Made by a program: the position numbers and the translations under genes. A stretch of DNA of 64,000 nucleotides from JAUUSJ01 sp964439395. Its GTDB lineage: Bacteria; Bacillota; Clostridia; Lachnospirales; Lachnospiraceae. The stretch covers positions 26,059 through 90,058 of the forward strand of contig CAYTNV010000013.1 in NCBI GenBank assembly GCA_964439395.1. The letters are read 5' to 3'. The notes below the pieces were generated by a model. The model saw nothing but the letters and a program-made list of their open reading frames with translations, did no database searches and was not told the origin of the DNA. This document shows, piece by piece, positions 8,707 to 18,102 of the stretch; position 1 is the first letter of the stretch, and the number at the start of each line of letters is the position of its first letter.

Positions 8707-9996
8707 CTATTGCTCCATATTATATCTTTTTACACTCTCATCTTCTCTCTCGACAAATTGCTCTGGTGTTATATCTCCAGTTGCCAGTAGTGGAAGTGCC
8801 TCCTTTATTATCTCTTCTTGTAAAATAGAATTCCATTTTATCTGATAGCTAGGGACCAACGTCGGATTATTTGAGACTGCTCTTGCATAATCTCCTCTTA
8901 CATCCTCTTTGTCTATCATATTTTCTAAAAATTCTTTTTTCTCTTTTTCCTGCTCTAGCACTCGGAATTTTATGAATTCCATTGCTCCTTTCTTTACCTC
9001 ATCACTGTACGTATTTGTAACGAACCAGGAAAGTTGTTCTACAGAAAAAATTGTCTCATTTTCTGGAAAAAGCGAAAAAGCCACTTTATCATAAATTTTC
9101 TCATTCAACTGTTCAATCTCCCAATATCCATTCGCAAGCATTGCTGTCTCACCATTGACAAAATTTTTATGAGCCACATCAAAATCATTATGTAGTGCAT
9201 CCTCCGTCGTATACTGAAACATTTTTTTTAATGTTTTTGCCATTTTAAGTCCAGTTTTATTATTATAAGAGGTAGGAAGTGTCTCATCCATAAATGCTTT
9301 TCCTTCCTTCGTACTCGCAGCCTCCGCAGTAGCAATTAACATAGAGCTCCATCCAGTTCCCTCTGTATGAAGAGAAAGTGGAATAATACCATTTTTTTTG
9401 AGTTTATCGCATACTTCCCAAAACTCCTCCCATGTCTTTGGAAACTCCTCTATCCCTGCCTTTTCAAATAATTCCTTATTCCAAAAAATTCCTGTACAAG
9501 AAAAAATTGCGCTTCCTGCTGGGCAAAAATAAATTTTTCCATCGCTATCCTTACAATTTTCTAAAATCTGTGGATCAATCGCATTTTTTAACTCCTCATC
9601 ACTCTCTATATAAGAAGATAATTCCATTAATCTTCCGTCTTCCACCATCATTTTATAAAAAGAAGGTAAAATTTGGACATCAAAAATAATGGCTGGAAGC
9701 TTATCTGCCACATTCAATTTTTTTAAATTTGTTCGATATTCTTCTTCGGTCTCCATAACCCATTCTACATCTAGATAATATTTATCTTTATAAACCTCAT
9801 TAAATTTTTCAACTAACTCCTCATTATCCTTCTCACCAGTCTCTGGATTTACTCGAAAAATAACTGGAATAGAAATAACCTCATTTTTCTCTAATTCCTC
9901 TATCTCTTGCATTCCACAGGAACCTAATATACACCAAAAATAAATACTGAACAAACATAATAATAATTTTTTCCTATTTTTCATACTCCAATCCAC
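8707..9996 (-). CDS. Second ABC-type solute-binding lipoprotein, linked to the YesM/YesN sensor
   Basis: 429 residues with lipobox LGSC (lipid Cys27 from this start) after a short Lys-rich n-region and a hydrophobic segment. The fold is SBP family 1: RVNPETGEKDNEELVEKFNEVY near the N-terminus and NGETAMLANGYWEIE in the middle. The start overlaps the 3' end of the histidine kinase gene; Met5 (9984) is an alternative start. It is third in a response-regulator / kinase / binding-protein operon and has no permease of its own, so it may present sugar to the kinase or share the permeases downstream. That role is inferred. Confidence 0.88.
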   Translation of the reverse strand: MDWSMKNRKKLLLCLFSIYFWCILGSCGMQEIEELEKNEVISIPVIFRVNPETGEKDNEELVEKFNEVYKDKYYLDVEWVMETEEEYRTNLKKLNVADKLPAIIFDVQILPSFYKMMVEDGRLMELSSYIESDEELKNAIDPQILENCKDSDGKIYFCPAGSAIFSCTGIFWNKELFEKAGIEEFPKTWEEFWEVCDKLKKNGIIPLSLHTEGTGWSSMLIATAEAASTKEGKAFMDETLPTSYNNKTGLKMAKTLKKMFQYTTEDALHNDFDVAHKNFVNGETAMLANGYWEIEQLNEKIYDKVAFSLFPENETIFSVEQLSWFVTNTYSDEVKKGAMEFIKFRVLEQEKEKKEFLENMIDKEDVRGDYARAVSNNPTLVPSYQIKWNSILQEEIIKEALPLLATGDITPEQFVEREDESVKRYNMEQ

Positions 9997-11770
9997 TCCT
10001 TGGAATTTTTATTGTAAAGCGCGTTCCCTCAAAAACTGGCTCACATAATAATTTTGCTTCCTCACCGTACTTTAATCTTAATCTAGTCATAATATTTACA
10101 ATACCATATCCATGTTCTTTGCTTTCTACCACATCCTTCATCTGTGTTACTTCTCTCTCATTTAAAGAACATATCTTATCTGCAATATCTTGCTCTATCG
10201 GCTTCCCATTATTATAAACATGAAATAATAGAAACTCTTTCTTCCATCTTACTCTAATTGTTATTAATCCTCCCCCAAATAATTCACAAAACCCATATTT
10301 AATTGCATTTTCTACAAGAGGCTGCAATATCATTTTTAAAACTCCGACATGACTTCCCTCAATCTCACATTCAATCTCATAGTCAAATAAACTTTGATTT
10401 CTTATCTTTTGTATTTCCATATAACTCCTGGCATTATCAATCTCATCATCTACACAAATCACATCACTGCCCTTACTTAAAGTTACTCTTAAATATTTTG
10501 ACAATGCCTGTATCATTTTCATCGTCGTAGGATCTTTATGAATCCTAGCCAACATATAAATAGTATCCAATGTATTATATAAGAAATGCGGATTAATCTG
10601 ATTAATTAATGTATTTAACTCACTTTGTCTTAACTCTTTTTCTTGTTTTTTCATCTCAATCAACTGGTTTTCTAATCTCTCAAGCAGTTTATTATACACA
10701 TCACCAATTTGGTCTAGCTCTGTATTTGTGTGAGTAAATTCTGTCTTTGTAAAATCTGTTCCATTAAACTTTGTCATAGCAGTGCTAATTTCTTGAATTG
10801 GTTTGGTAAACCGTTTTGCAAAATATATACTTAGAAAAATGACAAACACTACCATTCCTATATAAATAAGAAGTAATAATCCCAATACTCTCATGATTGC
10901 CTCTAAAAATACTTTACTTGGAACATAGGTAAATACTAAAAATCCTGTATCTTTTTGTTGATATGCAAAGACTTTTCCTGACTCTAGCTGTTCATTTTTT
11001 ATCTGTCCATCGACGGTCTTATTCATCCTATCTCGAATCTTTTCTCCCAATCCTTGATACTTTTCCCAATCCCTATCATCTTTATTTTCTATATTAGAGA
11101 AACAGAGAGTACCATTCTCGTCTAAAATTCCAATTATAACATCCTTTCCTTCCCTTTTCACCTCATATAAAACTTGTTCTAAAAAATCATCTTTCATTTT
11201 AAAAAACATCATGCCTGGATCGTGAGAATAATTCATATTTCGGATATATCTTGCAATAAATAATGCTGTCCGTCCTGACATAAACATCGTATCCTCTTTC
11301 CAAAACCATTTTGTTCTGGAATAATCATTTTGTAAAAGATTTGAAAAATTACTGTTTTTAAAATCTCGATAATCAATATCATAATAAGATTTTGTATATG
11401 TATTCTTCTTATTGTCAATATATATATAATTCTCAACTTGATCTAAATTTACATAAGCAAGCTGCTTACTTAGAGCGCTTTTTTCAGCGATAGAGAGAGT
11501 TTGATTATTAAGACTTTTTTGTACCCCTTCCATATTAATACATTCTTCCATCGCCTCATCACTCTTAATAAAAAGTGAATCAATCGTCATTCCCATCTTT
11601 TCATTGACAAACATATATTTTTCTGTCACATTTTCATCGATAGATTCCCTCATAAAAACACTGACGACAATTATCGTAAGCAACATAAGCACTGTCAAAA
11701 CGGATAATGTATATTTTAAATATCTTTTTCGTATATTACTCAATTCTAACCATTTTCTTCTTTTGCTCAT
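9974..11770 (-). CDS. YesM/LytS-type sensor histidine kinase
   Basis: 598 residues. Membrane segment 1 is at ~18-41, an extracytoplasmic sensor at ~42-285 and segment 2 at ~288-315, followed by a HAMP linker. The His_kinase block QINPHFLYNTLDTI carries the phospho-accepting His. The ATPase domain shows the N-box (LQPLVENAIKYGF) and a G-box (HGYGIVNIMTRL). The subfamily normally senses extracellular sugars together with YesN-type regulators. The ATG overlaps the regulator stop by four bases, so the pair is translationally coupled. Confidence 0.93.
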   Translation of the reverse strand: MSKRRKWLELSNIRKRYLKYTLSVLTVLMLLTIIVVSVFMRESIDENVTEKYMFVNEKMGMTIDSLFIKSDEAMEECINMEGVQKSLNNQTLSIAEKSALSKQLAYVNLDQVENYIYIDNKKNTYTKSYYDIDYRDFKNSNFSNLLQNDYSRTKWFWKEDTMFMSGRTALFIARYIRNMNYSHDPGMMFFKMKDDFLEQVLYEVKREGKDVIIGILDENGTLCFSNIENKDDRDWEKYQGLGEKIRDRMNKTVDGQIKNEQLESGKVFAYQQKDTGFLVFTYVPSKVFLEAIMRVLGLLLLIYIGMVVFVIFLSIYFAKRFTKPIQEISTAMTKFNGTDFTKTEFTHTNTELDQIGDVYNKLLERLENQLIEMKKQEKELRQSELNTLINQINPHFLYNTLDTIYMLARIHKDPTTMKMIQALSKYLRVTLSKGSDVICVDDEIDNARSYMEIQKIRNQSLFDYEIECEIEGSHVGVLKMILQPLVENAIKYGFCELFGGGLITIRVRWKKEFLLFHVYNNGKPIEQDIADKICSLNEREVTQMKDVVESKEHGYGIVNIMTRLRLKYGEEAKLLCEPVFEGTRFTIKIPRSGLEYEK

Positions 11771-13356
11771 ACCTCATATTCCTTTTTATATTCACTTGGA
11801 GATACTCCTGTATAACTCTTAAAAAGGTAAGAAAAATAAGATGGATTCGAAATCCCCACTTTTTCACATATCATTGCCATACTATCATTTCCCTTTTGAA
11901 TTAATTTCTTAGCCTTTTCCATTCTTTGCTGCAATAAATATTTTTTAAAAGTCATATGAAAAGTATTTTTAAACACTCGTCCAAAATAGACAGGATTTAA
12001 ATAAATTTGTTCTGCCACAGAGATAATTGATAAATTCTCATCATCTAAATGTTCATCGATATAGGCAACTGCCACAGACATATACTCACTAAAATATTTT
12101 GTTTCATGTTTCTCAGAGCATTTTTTTCTCTCCTCAATTGCCGTACATAATATTTTATAACAGATATCAACTGCCTTCGTCGCATTTAAGTTCTGTAAGT
12201 TAGAATAATAATTTTGGAAAATCTGTTCCATTTCCTCTGTCATTCCATATGATTCTCTTAAACTAAATTCTACCTGAATCATAGCCTTATGTAAATACTT
12301 ACATTGCATCGCTTCATCATTTGGCAAATCATAAATAAATTGAATAAAAGCTTTTTTTAACTCATCTTTATTATTTTTTCTAACAGCATTTAAAATGAGA
12401 ACTTCCTCTTCCAAAGAATAATGTCTCTTATCAACCTTTATCTCCTTAGAAATATTAAATGCGCTAGCCCCAGAAACACTTGCTAATTCAAAAAAACTAA
12501 TAGATTCCTCGTAAGCTTTTTTCAGCCCCTCAATATTTTCGTATATATTTGAGACAGAGGCAATAATGGGACAATTATTTTCCTTCTTTAATTCATTTAA
12601 AATAATACGAACCGTCTTAATAACTTTATAATCTTTTGTTTTTATTAAATAAATATGATGCTTATCTGAGGTTTCAAACTCCCAACAAAAATATTTTTCT
12701 CTTATTTTTTCTCCTAATAACTGAAGAATAGAAAATTTCTTCGCCTCATACTCAAGAGAATTAATAATTTTATATGAAATATCCACATCTGCACAGACTG
12801 ACAAAAACAAAGCATTTTTCTCAATAAAGGATGGTATTTTTCCCAAAACTTCCTCTGCTTTTTCATAAGAAATATTATTTTGTACGTATTTTTGAATAAT
12901 TACCTGCAAAAAATTCATCGAATCATCCTGAATTAAATTTTGTAATTGTTCTTGCTGAAACTCCTGCTGCAATCTCTCCTCACATTTTTCATAAGCAGAT
13001 TGCATTGTCTCATGAAGCTTGTCATCCTCAATTGGTTTTAATAAATAAGAAAACGCACCAAGTTCACAGGCTTTTTGTGCGTACTCAAAATCTCGATATG
13101 CGCTTAAGACAATAAATAAGCATGGAATATTTCTTCTTTGAATCTCCTCCATCACCATTAAGCCTGTTACTTTCTTCATTCGAATATCTGTGAGAACAAC
13201 ATGAGGTCTTGTCTCTTCGATTACCGCTATTGCCTGTTCTCCTGACTTTGCCGTTCCAACAACTGAAAAACCCATTTCATTCCAATCATACGTCTCCAAT
13301 AGACCCTGTAATAAAATTGGCTCATCATCCACAATGACTAGTTTCAAAAGTTTCAT
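11767..13356 (-). CDS. YesN-type response regulator with AraC output domain
   Basis: 529 residues. The receiver domain (1-125) has the acidic pair VDDE at the N-terminus, the phospho-acceptor Asp in VVLTDIRM near residue 56, and the switch Lys in LLKPIEDDK. A middle region (~130-410) resembles YesN linkers. The C-terminal AraC HTH (~425-527) ends in TGVSPSEYKKEY. It is first in the three-gene operon. It is the likely activator of the adjacent alpha-glucoside transporter and glucosidase genes in response to the YesM kinase; target assignment is inferred from position. Confidence 0.93.
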   Translation of the reverse strand: MKLLKLVIVDDEPILLQGLLETYDWNEMGFSVVGTAKSGEQAIAVIEETRPHVVLTDIRMKKVTGLMVMEEIQRRNIPCLFIVLSAYRDFEYAQKACELGAFSYLLKPIEDDKLHETMQSAYEKCEERLQQEFQQEQLQNLIQDDSMNFLQVIIQKYVQNNISYEKAEEVLGKIPSFIEKNALFLSVCADVDISYKIINSLEYEAKKFSILQLLGEKIREKYFCWEFETSDKHHIYLIKTKDYKVIKTVRIILNELKKENNCPIIASVSNIYENIEGLKKAYEESISFFELASVSGASAFNISKEIKVDKRHYSLEEEVLILNAVRKNNKDELKKAFIQFIYDLPNDEAMQCKYLHKAMIQVEFSLRESYGMTEEMEQIFQNYYSNLQNLNATKAVDICYKILCTAIEERKKCSEKHETKYFSEYMSVAVAYIDEHLDDENLSIISVAEQIYLNPVYFGRVFKNTFHMTFKKYLLQQRMEKAKKLIQKGNDSMAMICEKVGISNPSYFSYLFKSYTGVSPSEYKKEYEV

Positions 13357-13500
13357 CTTACTTTTCCCTTCTTTGTATAATCTAACTTACGAGAAGCGAA
13401 GCTTCTAATAATATTTTTTGCTAATAACTAAGATACCGTCCCTATTTTTCATATCCATATGCTCTCCTATCTATGGATATAAATTCACTTATATCATTGT

Positions 13501-13529
13501 ATCATATTTAATATTAAAGTATTTATCAA
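13501..13529 (-). promoter_or_regulatory. Putative sigma-A promoter of the yesN-yesM-SBP operon
   Basis: On the minus strand TTGATA (13524-13529) and TATGAT (13501-13506) are separated by 17 bases, about 145 bases upstream of the response-regulator ATG. Spacing and sequence are close to consensus. The stretch from here to 13870 holds no convincing gene, only another A+T-rich hairpin near 13802-13834. Confidence 0.55.
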
Positions 13530-13872
13530 GTATCATACTTTTTACACAAAAAATTAAACTTGATATCTTTATTTATTGATTATTTTATACAGGAGTCTCA
13601 GAATTAACTATTATCATGCCAAGCCTCTCCTAATTTCAACCATATAGATATAAACGACTGGTTCCAAAAAATACTGTTTCATATTTTTATTTTTGAAACT
13701 ATAAAAGTAGAAAAAGTAAAGAAGAATATATAGATGAAAAGAAAAATAATTATATAAAATCGACATAGAATAAAGCTCAAAAAAACTCTGCATGAAAAAT
13801 AAAAACGGCATAGCTATAAGTTATACCGTTTTAAACAATATTAAATTTCTCTCTGATATAGTCTTATCTTAC

Positions 13873-13902
13873 AAAAAAGACAATAGTCACTCGACTACTG
13901 CC
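13873..13902 (-). terminator. Intrinsic terminator of the Rpn-family gene
   Basis: GGCAGTAGTC and GACTATTGTC pair over 10 bp (two G-T wobbles) around a 4-base loop, followed on the minus strand by TTTTTTGT. It lies 90 bases after the Rpn-family stop codon. Confidence 0.8.
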
Positions 13903-13990
13903 CTCTTTGTTTTAACTTTTAGTTCATTTTCTACTTCTTTCAATTAAATCTATTCATATCCCTTTATAACCACTATTCTAAAACATAAAT

Positions 13991-15046
13991 TTATGATTTT
14001 ATCAGATTGGCACTAATAAACCATTGATGCAGTTTATTGACACCGACCTCCAGTATATCTGCAATAGTATTATCTGAATATCCTCTCTTTTTCATATTCA
14101 GAGCTGTTTCTCTTTTTTCTTCCATTCTTCCTTCTATTTTTCCCGCTTCTCTTTCTTCCATTAGAATCGTTTCAATTGAACTAATCATTTTATCATCTCC
14201 TTTCTGAAATTGTTCCAAAAACTCTCGCTTTGTATCTTCGCTACAGTTTACAAATGCTTTTTCAAACCATGTAAGCCATGCATTTCTATCTTCCGTATCC
14301 AACTGGTTCACTCGCCGACTGATTTCCATAATATTATGCATCCATTTTTCTGCATTTGTCATTTGCTCTGTTAAAAGTACATTATCAATTAGCGTATTGC
14401 TATCCTTAATTTTTGTCTGTGATAATCGTTTCACATCCACTAAAATATAATGAAAATCTGCAATATACTCCCCAAACATTTCACTATCTCTTATCATTTC
14501 TTTGAATTGTCTCTTCGCTGTCCAATTATCTTTATAATTATACAATACTAAGGGAATAATCGCAGGCAAACGAAATTCTTTTTTCTTCCGTTCGTCTTTA
14601 TCTGTATTTTTAAAATAATCTAACCAAATAAATGTCATATAAGTTAGTAAACGAAATGGAATCGTAAAATCCATTCGACTTTGCATCTCTTGTAGAAAAA
14701 ATAAATAAACTTCTCCTCGTTCTTCCTCTACTTCTATTTTTTCATTTTTCTCTTTTTGGTAACGAATCTTATACACTAAATCAGATTCATAAGTGTCAAA
14801 CTGATCGGAAATAAATTCCTTATCTATCAGTTCAATATCGTCTACCGTCAAATGTTCCATCCAATCTAAGGAGACATACTTTTTGATAAAATCTAAAAAA
14901 TTTTTCTTTACGGAAAAAATTCTTTTATAACCTTTGTCATGTGGGTGAGTAACTTTATCTATTTCTGAATTTGATTCTTTTTCCGATTGTTCCTTTGATG
15001 GTTGTTTCTTTACTTGTTCTTTTCGTAAGGAATCTTCTTTTTGCAT
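13991..15046 (-). CDS. Rpn-family PD-(D/E)XK nuclease (transposase-like)
   Basis: 351 residues from the ATG at 15046, which has an AAAGGA ribosome site; a TTG eight codons upstream is less likely. A charged N-terminal tail (~1-35) precedes the Rpn/PDDEXK core: HPHDKGYKRIFS, the catalytic Asp in YESDLVYKIRYQ, and an E-x-Q variant of the E-x-K motif in FLQEMQSRMDF. The C-terminal tail resembles other family members (MEEREAGKIEGRMEEK). In E. coli, RpnA-type proteins are DNA endonucleases that promote RecA-independent recombination. Such genes are multicopy accessory genes in Clostridia. It faces away from a dead transposase. Confidence 0.85.
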   Translation of the reverse strand: MQKEDSLRKEQVKKQPSKEQSEKESNSEIDKVTHPHDKGYKRIFSVKKNFLDFIKKYVSLDWMEHLTVDDIELIDKEFISDQFDTYESDLVYKIRYQKEKNEKIEVEEERGEVYLFFLQEMQSRMDFTIPFRLLTYMTFIWLDYFKNTDKDERKKKEFRLPAIIPLVLYNYKDNWTAKRQFKEMIRDSEMFGEYIADFHYILVDVKRLSQTKIKDSNTLIDNVLLTEQMTNAEKWMHNIMEISRRVNQLDTEDRNAWLTWFEKAFVNCSEDTKREFLEQFQKGDDKMISSIETILMEEREAGKIEGRMEEKRETALNMKKRGYSDNTIADILEVGVNKLHQWFISANLIKS

Positions 15047-15160
15047 TTTATTTTCCTTTCTTTCTCCCAAAGATGGATATATTTAAATTATAGCATACTT
15101 GCGAAAATCGCTCAATTTTTATTTACAAAAAAATTTTCTTTCCTGTATCCATTCAAAGAC

Positions 15161-15930
15161 AATGGCAAGAGATTGGAGATTAGGCGAATTAATCTGTGCT
15201 ATTTCCTACAGAGGCAGGACAACTTCCAGTATCTGACGATGAATGAGAAGATATTATCAAAGAACAGGTTGCTTTTCTCTCAAAACCCCTCTGTGCTTCC
15301 AAAAGACAGCTGGGATTATATCATGCAGTTCTGGTATCTGGATCTTTCCCAGACGGATTCCCTTATGTAGGATTGCTATTCTTTCTTTGGCCCGAAGCCA
15401 CGGCTCCCTTCCTGTATGTTGCGCTCCTACCTGCTTGCTTTGAAGCTCAAATTGACTTCCATCACAGTCTGGTGCCGTATGCTCAGGGAAACTCCCCTTT
15501 ATGCCATCCTCAATGGCTTCCCTTTCAGAGATACTCCCAGTGTCGGAACTTTTTATGATTTCTTTTCCCACATTTGGCAGCATGACTCTGATCCCCTTTC
15601 TTCTAAAGACCGTTTTCCTAAAATGAGGCCACCTAATGGGAAAAAGAAAGGGGACAAGACTCCCTGTGACTCTTCCAGCACCGCTTCCAAGCTCTTTCCC
15701 CTGCTGGAACGCTGGCAACTGAAACCTGATAATCCATTTTTTCTAACCTTCCAGTTCTATAAACAGCAGTTTCTCGTTTCTTCCATCCGTAAGGAGCTGA
15801 TTGTTCAGGAACACTAGGTTCTTGCCAGGGACGGCACTCCTGTCTGCACTGCCGCACAGCAGCGGAAAAAACGGACCTGCGATTGTAAGGAGAAGAGCTG
15901 TTATTCCTATCTCCTACCACATTTTAAAAA
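15161..15930 (+). pseudogene. Decayed DDE transposase remnant (N-terminal half)
   Basis: Transposase-like protein pieces are spread over two frames. LPKDSWDYIMQFWYLDLS occurs at ~15299-15352. A frame change leads to LRSYLLALKLK..LYAILNGFP..PSVGTFYDFF (15419-15565), then an in-frame stop at 15815-15817. The frame continues as LARDGTPVCTAAQQ and KKRTCDCKEKSC (15821-15900). The pattern 'VGTFYDF ... DGTP ... CDC' is familiar from IS transposases of Firmicutes; I cannot name the IS family. The catalytic C-terminal half is missing. The sequence is more G+C-rich than its surroundings. It marks past insertion activity next to the orphan helicase gene. Confidence 0.75.
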
Positions 15931-16050
15931 AAAGTTAAAAAATAGCTGTATTCAAGCTCCTTTTTGTTGTAAACTATAGAAGAATAAACCATTTTTTATG
16001 AGGAATATATGTTAAACATTTTAGGATATTTTATTTAGGAGGAATATATA

Positions 16051-17967
16051 ATGGAAAAATTTACGAATGAATTTTTCAATGACCTTCTTTCCAATGCAAC
16101 TAGTATCACTGAAGCCATACAAATTATGCGAAATATTCAAGATGAGATTGAAAAAAGTGATGGACGAAAAAAAGCTGAGGAATTTGGAGAAAAATTTAAT
16201 TCTTTTATTTTAAAAAATTGGAATACGACAGTGAAATTAGAACAGCCATCGCATCCTCTAACTACTAAGGATCTACTGCAAGAGGAACAAGAACCAGTTA
16301 TTTTACCTACCGAGCCTTTTCTCCAAAACAATCAAATATTAGAAGATAGTAAAAGCTCTACTTTTTTTGAGGAGTATCCACAGAAAACTCTCTCTTCCAA
16401 AATAAAACAAATAAATTTCTCTGCTGCTACAGATAATATAGATTCCAAACTACCTATTAATATAGAAGAAACAGATTCAAAAACATCAAATCAGCATCCA
16501 AATTCAGAGACGCCTTTCATAAATCCAAGCAAACATCCCAACTCAAAGGTCCCTTTGGAAAACTATTTGGAGCTTCTCTCCCACCAATATGGCGATATGG
16601 ATGTCGCAGAGCTTTTTGGAATTCTTTATAAAAATAAGATGCATTATGTTCCAGAGAAAAAAACTTATTACATATTTAACGGAAAAAAATGGATTCCCGA
16701 TATTGAGCATATTCAAGTAAAATCTTATTCCAAAGATTTTGTAAAATCCATCCTTGCATACATACTAGAGCATGATAAAGAAAATGCAGAAGAAATTTTT
16801 TATTATAATTCCTATCTAGGATTCAAAAAAAGAGCGAATCTAATTGAAGATTGTAAAACAGTCTCCCCGCTTTCTATTGAACAGTTTGATACTTCACCTC
16901 ATTTATTTAACTGTCAAAATGGTACTCTGCGGTTAGATACAAATGAATTTTATGAACATGATGCCGAAGATTTTCTCTCACAAATAGCAAATGTAGAGTA
17001 TAAGGAAAATGCAACTTGCGAGAGATGGGAGAAATTCATTTTTGAAATCATGGATGGAGATTCTGCCTGCATCGAATTTCTCCAAATGATTTGCGGGCTC
17101 TTTTTGACATCCTATACAGATGAAGAATGTTTCTTCCTATTTTATGGTATTGGCGGAAGAAATGGAAAAAGTACGCTCTGTGATACGTTACTTTATCTTA
17201 TGGGCGATTACGCAAAGGCAGCCAGCTCCTCCAGTATTACTAGAAAAACAGGAAATAATCTAACAGCTCCAAATGAAGACCTTGCGAGACTTCGAGGATG
17301 TAGACTTTTATCGATTACAGGATCTGATAAAGAATTAAGTATCGATACAAAACTGATAAAGAGCTTAACCAAACACGATCCTATCACTGCACGATTTCCT
17401 TATCAGGACAGTTTTGAGTATAATCCGAAGTTTAAAATTATTATTTCCACTAACTACCTGCCTCGAATTAACGACAGTCGAATTTTTGCATCAAATGAAA
17501 TGATTCTCCTTCCTTTTCCAGTGCATTTTCCACTTGGAAAGGAAGACCCAGCTTTAAAAGCCTTTTTCTGTGAACCAGAAAATCTAAGCGGCATTTTTAA
17601 CTGGTGCTTGGAAGGCCTAGAAAAATATATGACTTTGCGTCATACTTCCTCACAGGGATTAAAATACTATCTTCCTAAAAAAGTGAAAGAACGAATAGAG
17701 GAATGTAAACAAGAACAAGATTTTTCTTTAGTGGCAACGTTTATCGAAAAAAACTTATTGAAAGATGAGGACCAAAATATTTCTGTAAAAGAAGTTTTTA
17801 AGGCTTATTCAAAATGGTGCAGAGAAAAAGATTATCCAAGGTGCAATTATCGAAGCTTTATTAAAGAATTAAGAAAACAAAAAACACTTACTAGAAGAAG
17901 CGAGGGATTCGTTATTTTAGAGCATACTTGTATTCAACAAGAAAATAAAAATTGTATCGAATCATAA
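16051..17967 (+). CDS. Phage/plasmid-type replicative helicase (P4 alpha / D5 family), no primase domain
   Basis: 638 residues; a strong AGGAGG site precedes the ATG. Residues ~60-170 are low-complexity, with repeated HPNS units. Residues ~185-335 resemble the D5_N domain. The SF3-like ATPase has Walker A GIGGRNGKST (366-375), a Walker-B-like strand (RLLSITGSDKE, ~418-428) and the sensor strand KIIISTNYLP (~470). The C-terminal ~85 residues look like a winged-helix DNA-binding domain. The archaeo-eukaryotic primase domain usual in P4-type proteins is absent. There is no integrase, capsid or relaxase gene nearby. A terminator and then a long iteron/DnaA-box array follow, so a role in firing that origin is likely, as P4 alpha binds its own iterons. 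Confidence 0.9.
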   Translation: MEKFTNEFFNDLLSNATSITEAIQIMRNIQDEIEKSDGRKKAEEFGEKFNSFILKNWNTTVKLEQPSHPLTTKDLLQEEQEPVILPTEPFLQNNQILEDSKSSTFFEEYPQKTLSSKIKQINFSAATDNIDSKLPINIEETDSKTSNQHPNSETPFINPSKHPNSKVPLENYLELLSHQYGDMDVAELFGILYKNKMHYVPEKKTYYIFNGKKWIPDIEHIQVKSYSKDFVKSILAYILEHDKENAEEIFYYNSYLGFKKRANLIEDCKTVSPLSIEQFDTSPHLFNCQNGTLRLDTNEFYEHDAEDFLSQIANVEYKENATCERWEKFIFEIMDGDSACIEFLQMICGLFLTSYTDEECFFLFYGIGGRNGKSTLCDTLLYLMGDYAKAASSSSITRKTGNNLTAPNEDLARLRGCRLLSITGSDKELSIDTKLIKSLTKHDPITARFPYQDSFEYNPKFKIIISTNYLPRINDSRIFASNEMILLPFPVHFPLGKEDPALKAFFCEPENLSGIFNWCLEGLEKYMTLRHTSSQGLKYYLPKKVKERIEECKQEQDFSLVATFIEKNLLKDEDQNISVKEVFKAYSKWCREKDYPRCNYRSFIKELRKQKTLTRRSEGFVILEHTCIQQENKNCIES

Positions 17968-17998
17968 ATTTTAAAAATATCTCAGTATTCTATATCTC

Positions 17999-18026
17999 AA
18001 CTGCTCCCATAATATGTGGAGCAGTT
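17999..18026 (+). terminator. Intrinsic terminator after the helicase gene
   Basis: AACTGCTCC and GGAGCAGTT form a 9-bp stem with a 10-base loop, followed by a T-rich run (18025-18042). It begins 31 bases past the stop codon and separates the gene from the repeat array. Confidence 0.85.
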
Positions 18027-18102
18027 TCTTTATGTCTTTTTTTCAACTTATGCAATAATTTTTCATTGATAATTCCAAATTAATTTTATGTCTAAAATTT
18101 AT

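Noticed and set aside
13614..13811. 65-residue minus-strand open frame rich in Phe and Tyr
   Set aside because: No ribosome site, composition simply reflects A+T-rich DNA, and it runs over a hairpin; not supported as a gene.
15041..15443. Intact short proteins of 66-109 residues in the 15.0-15.4 kb region
   Set aside because: Their useful parts are frame-shifted pieces of one transposase, so they are treated as a single pseudogene.
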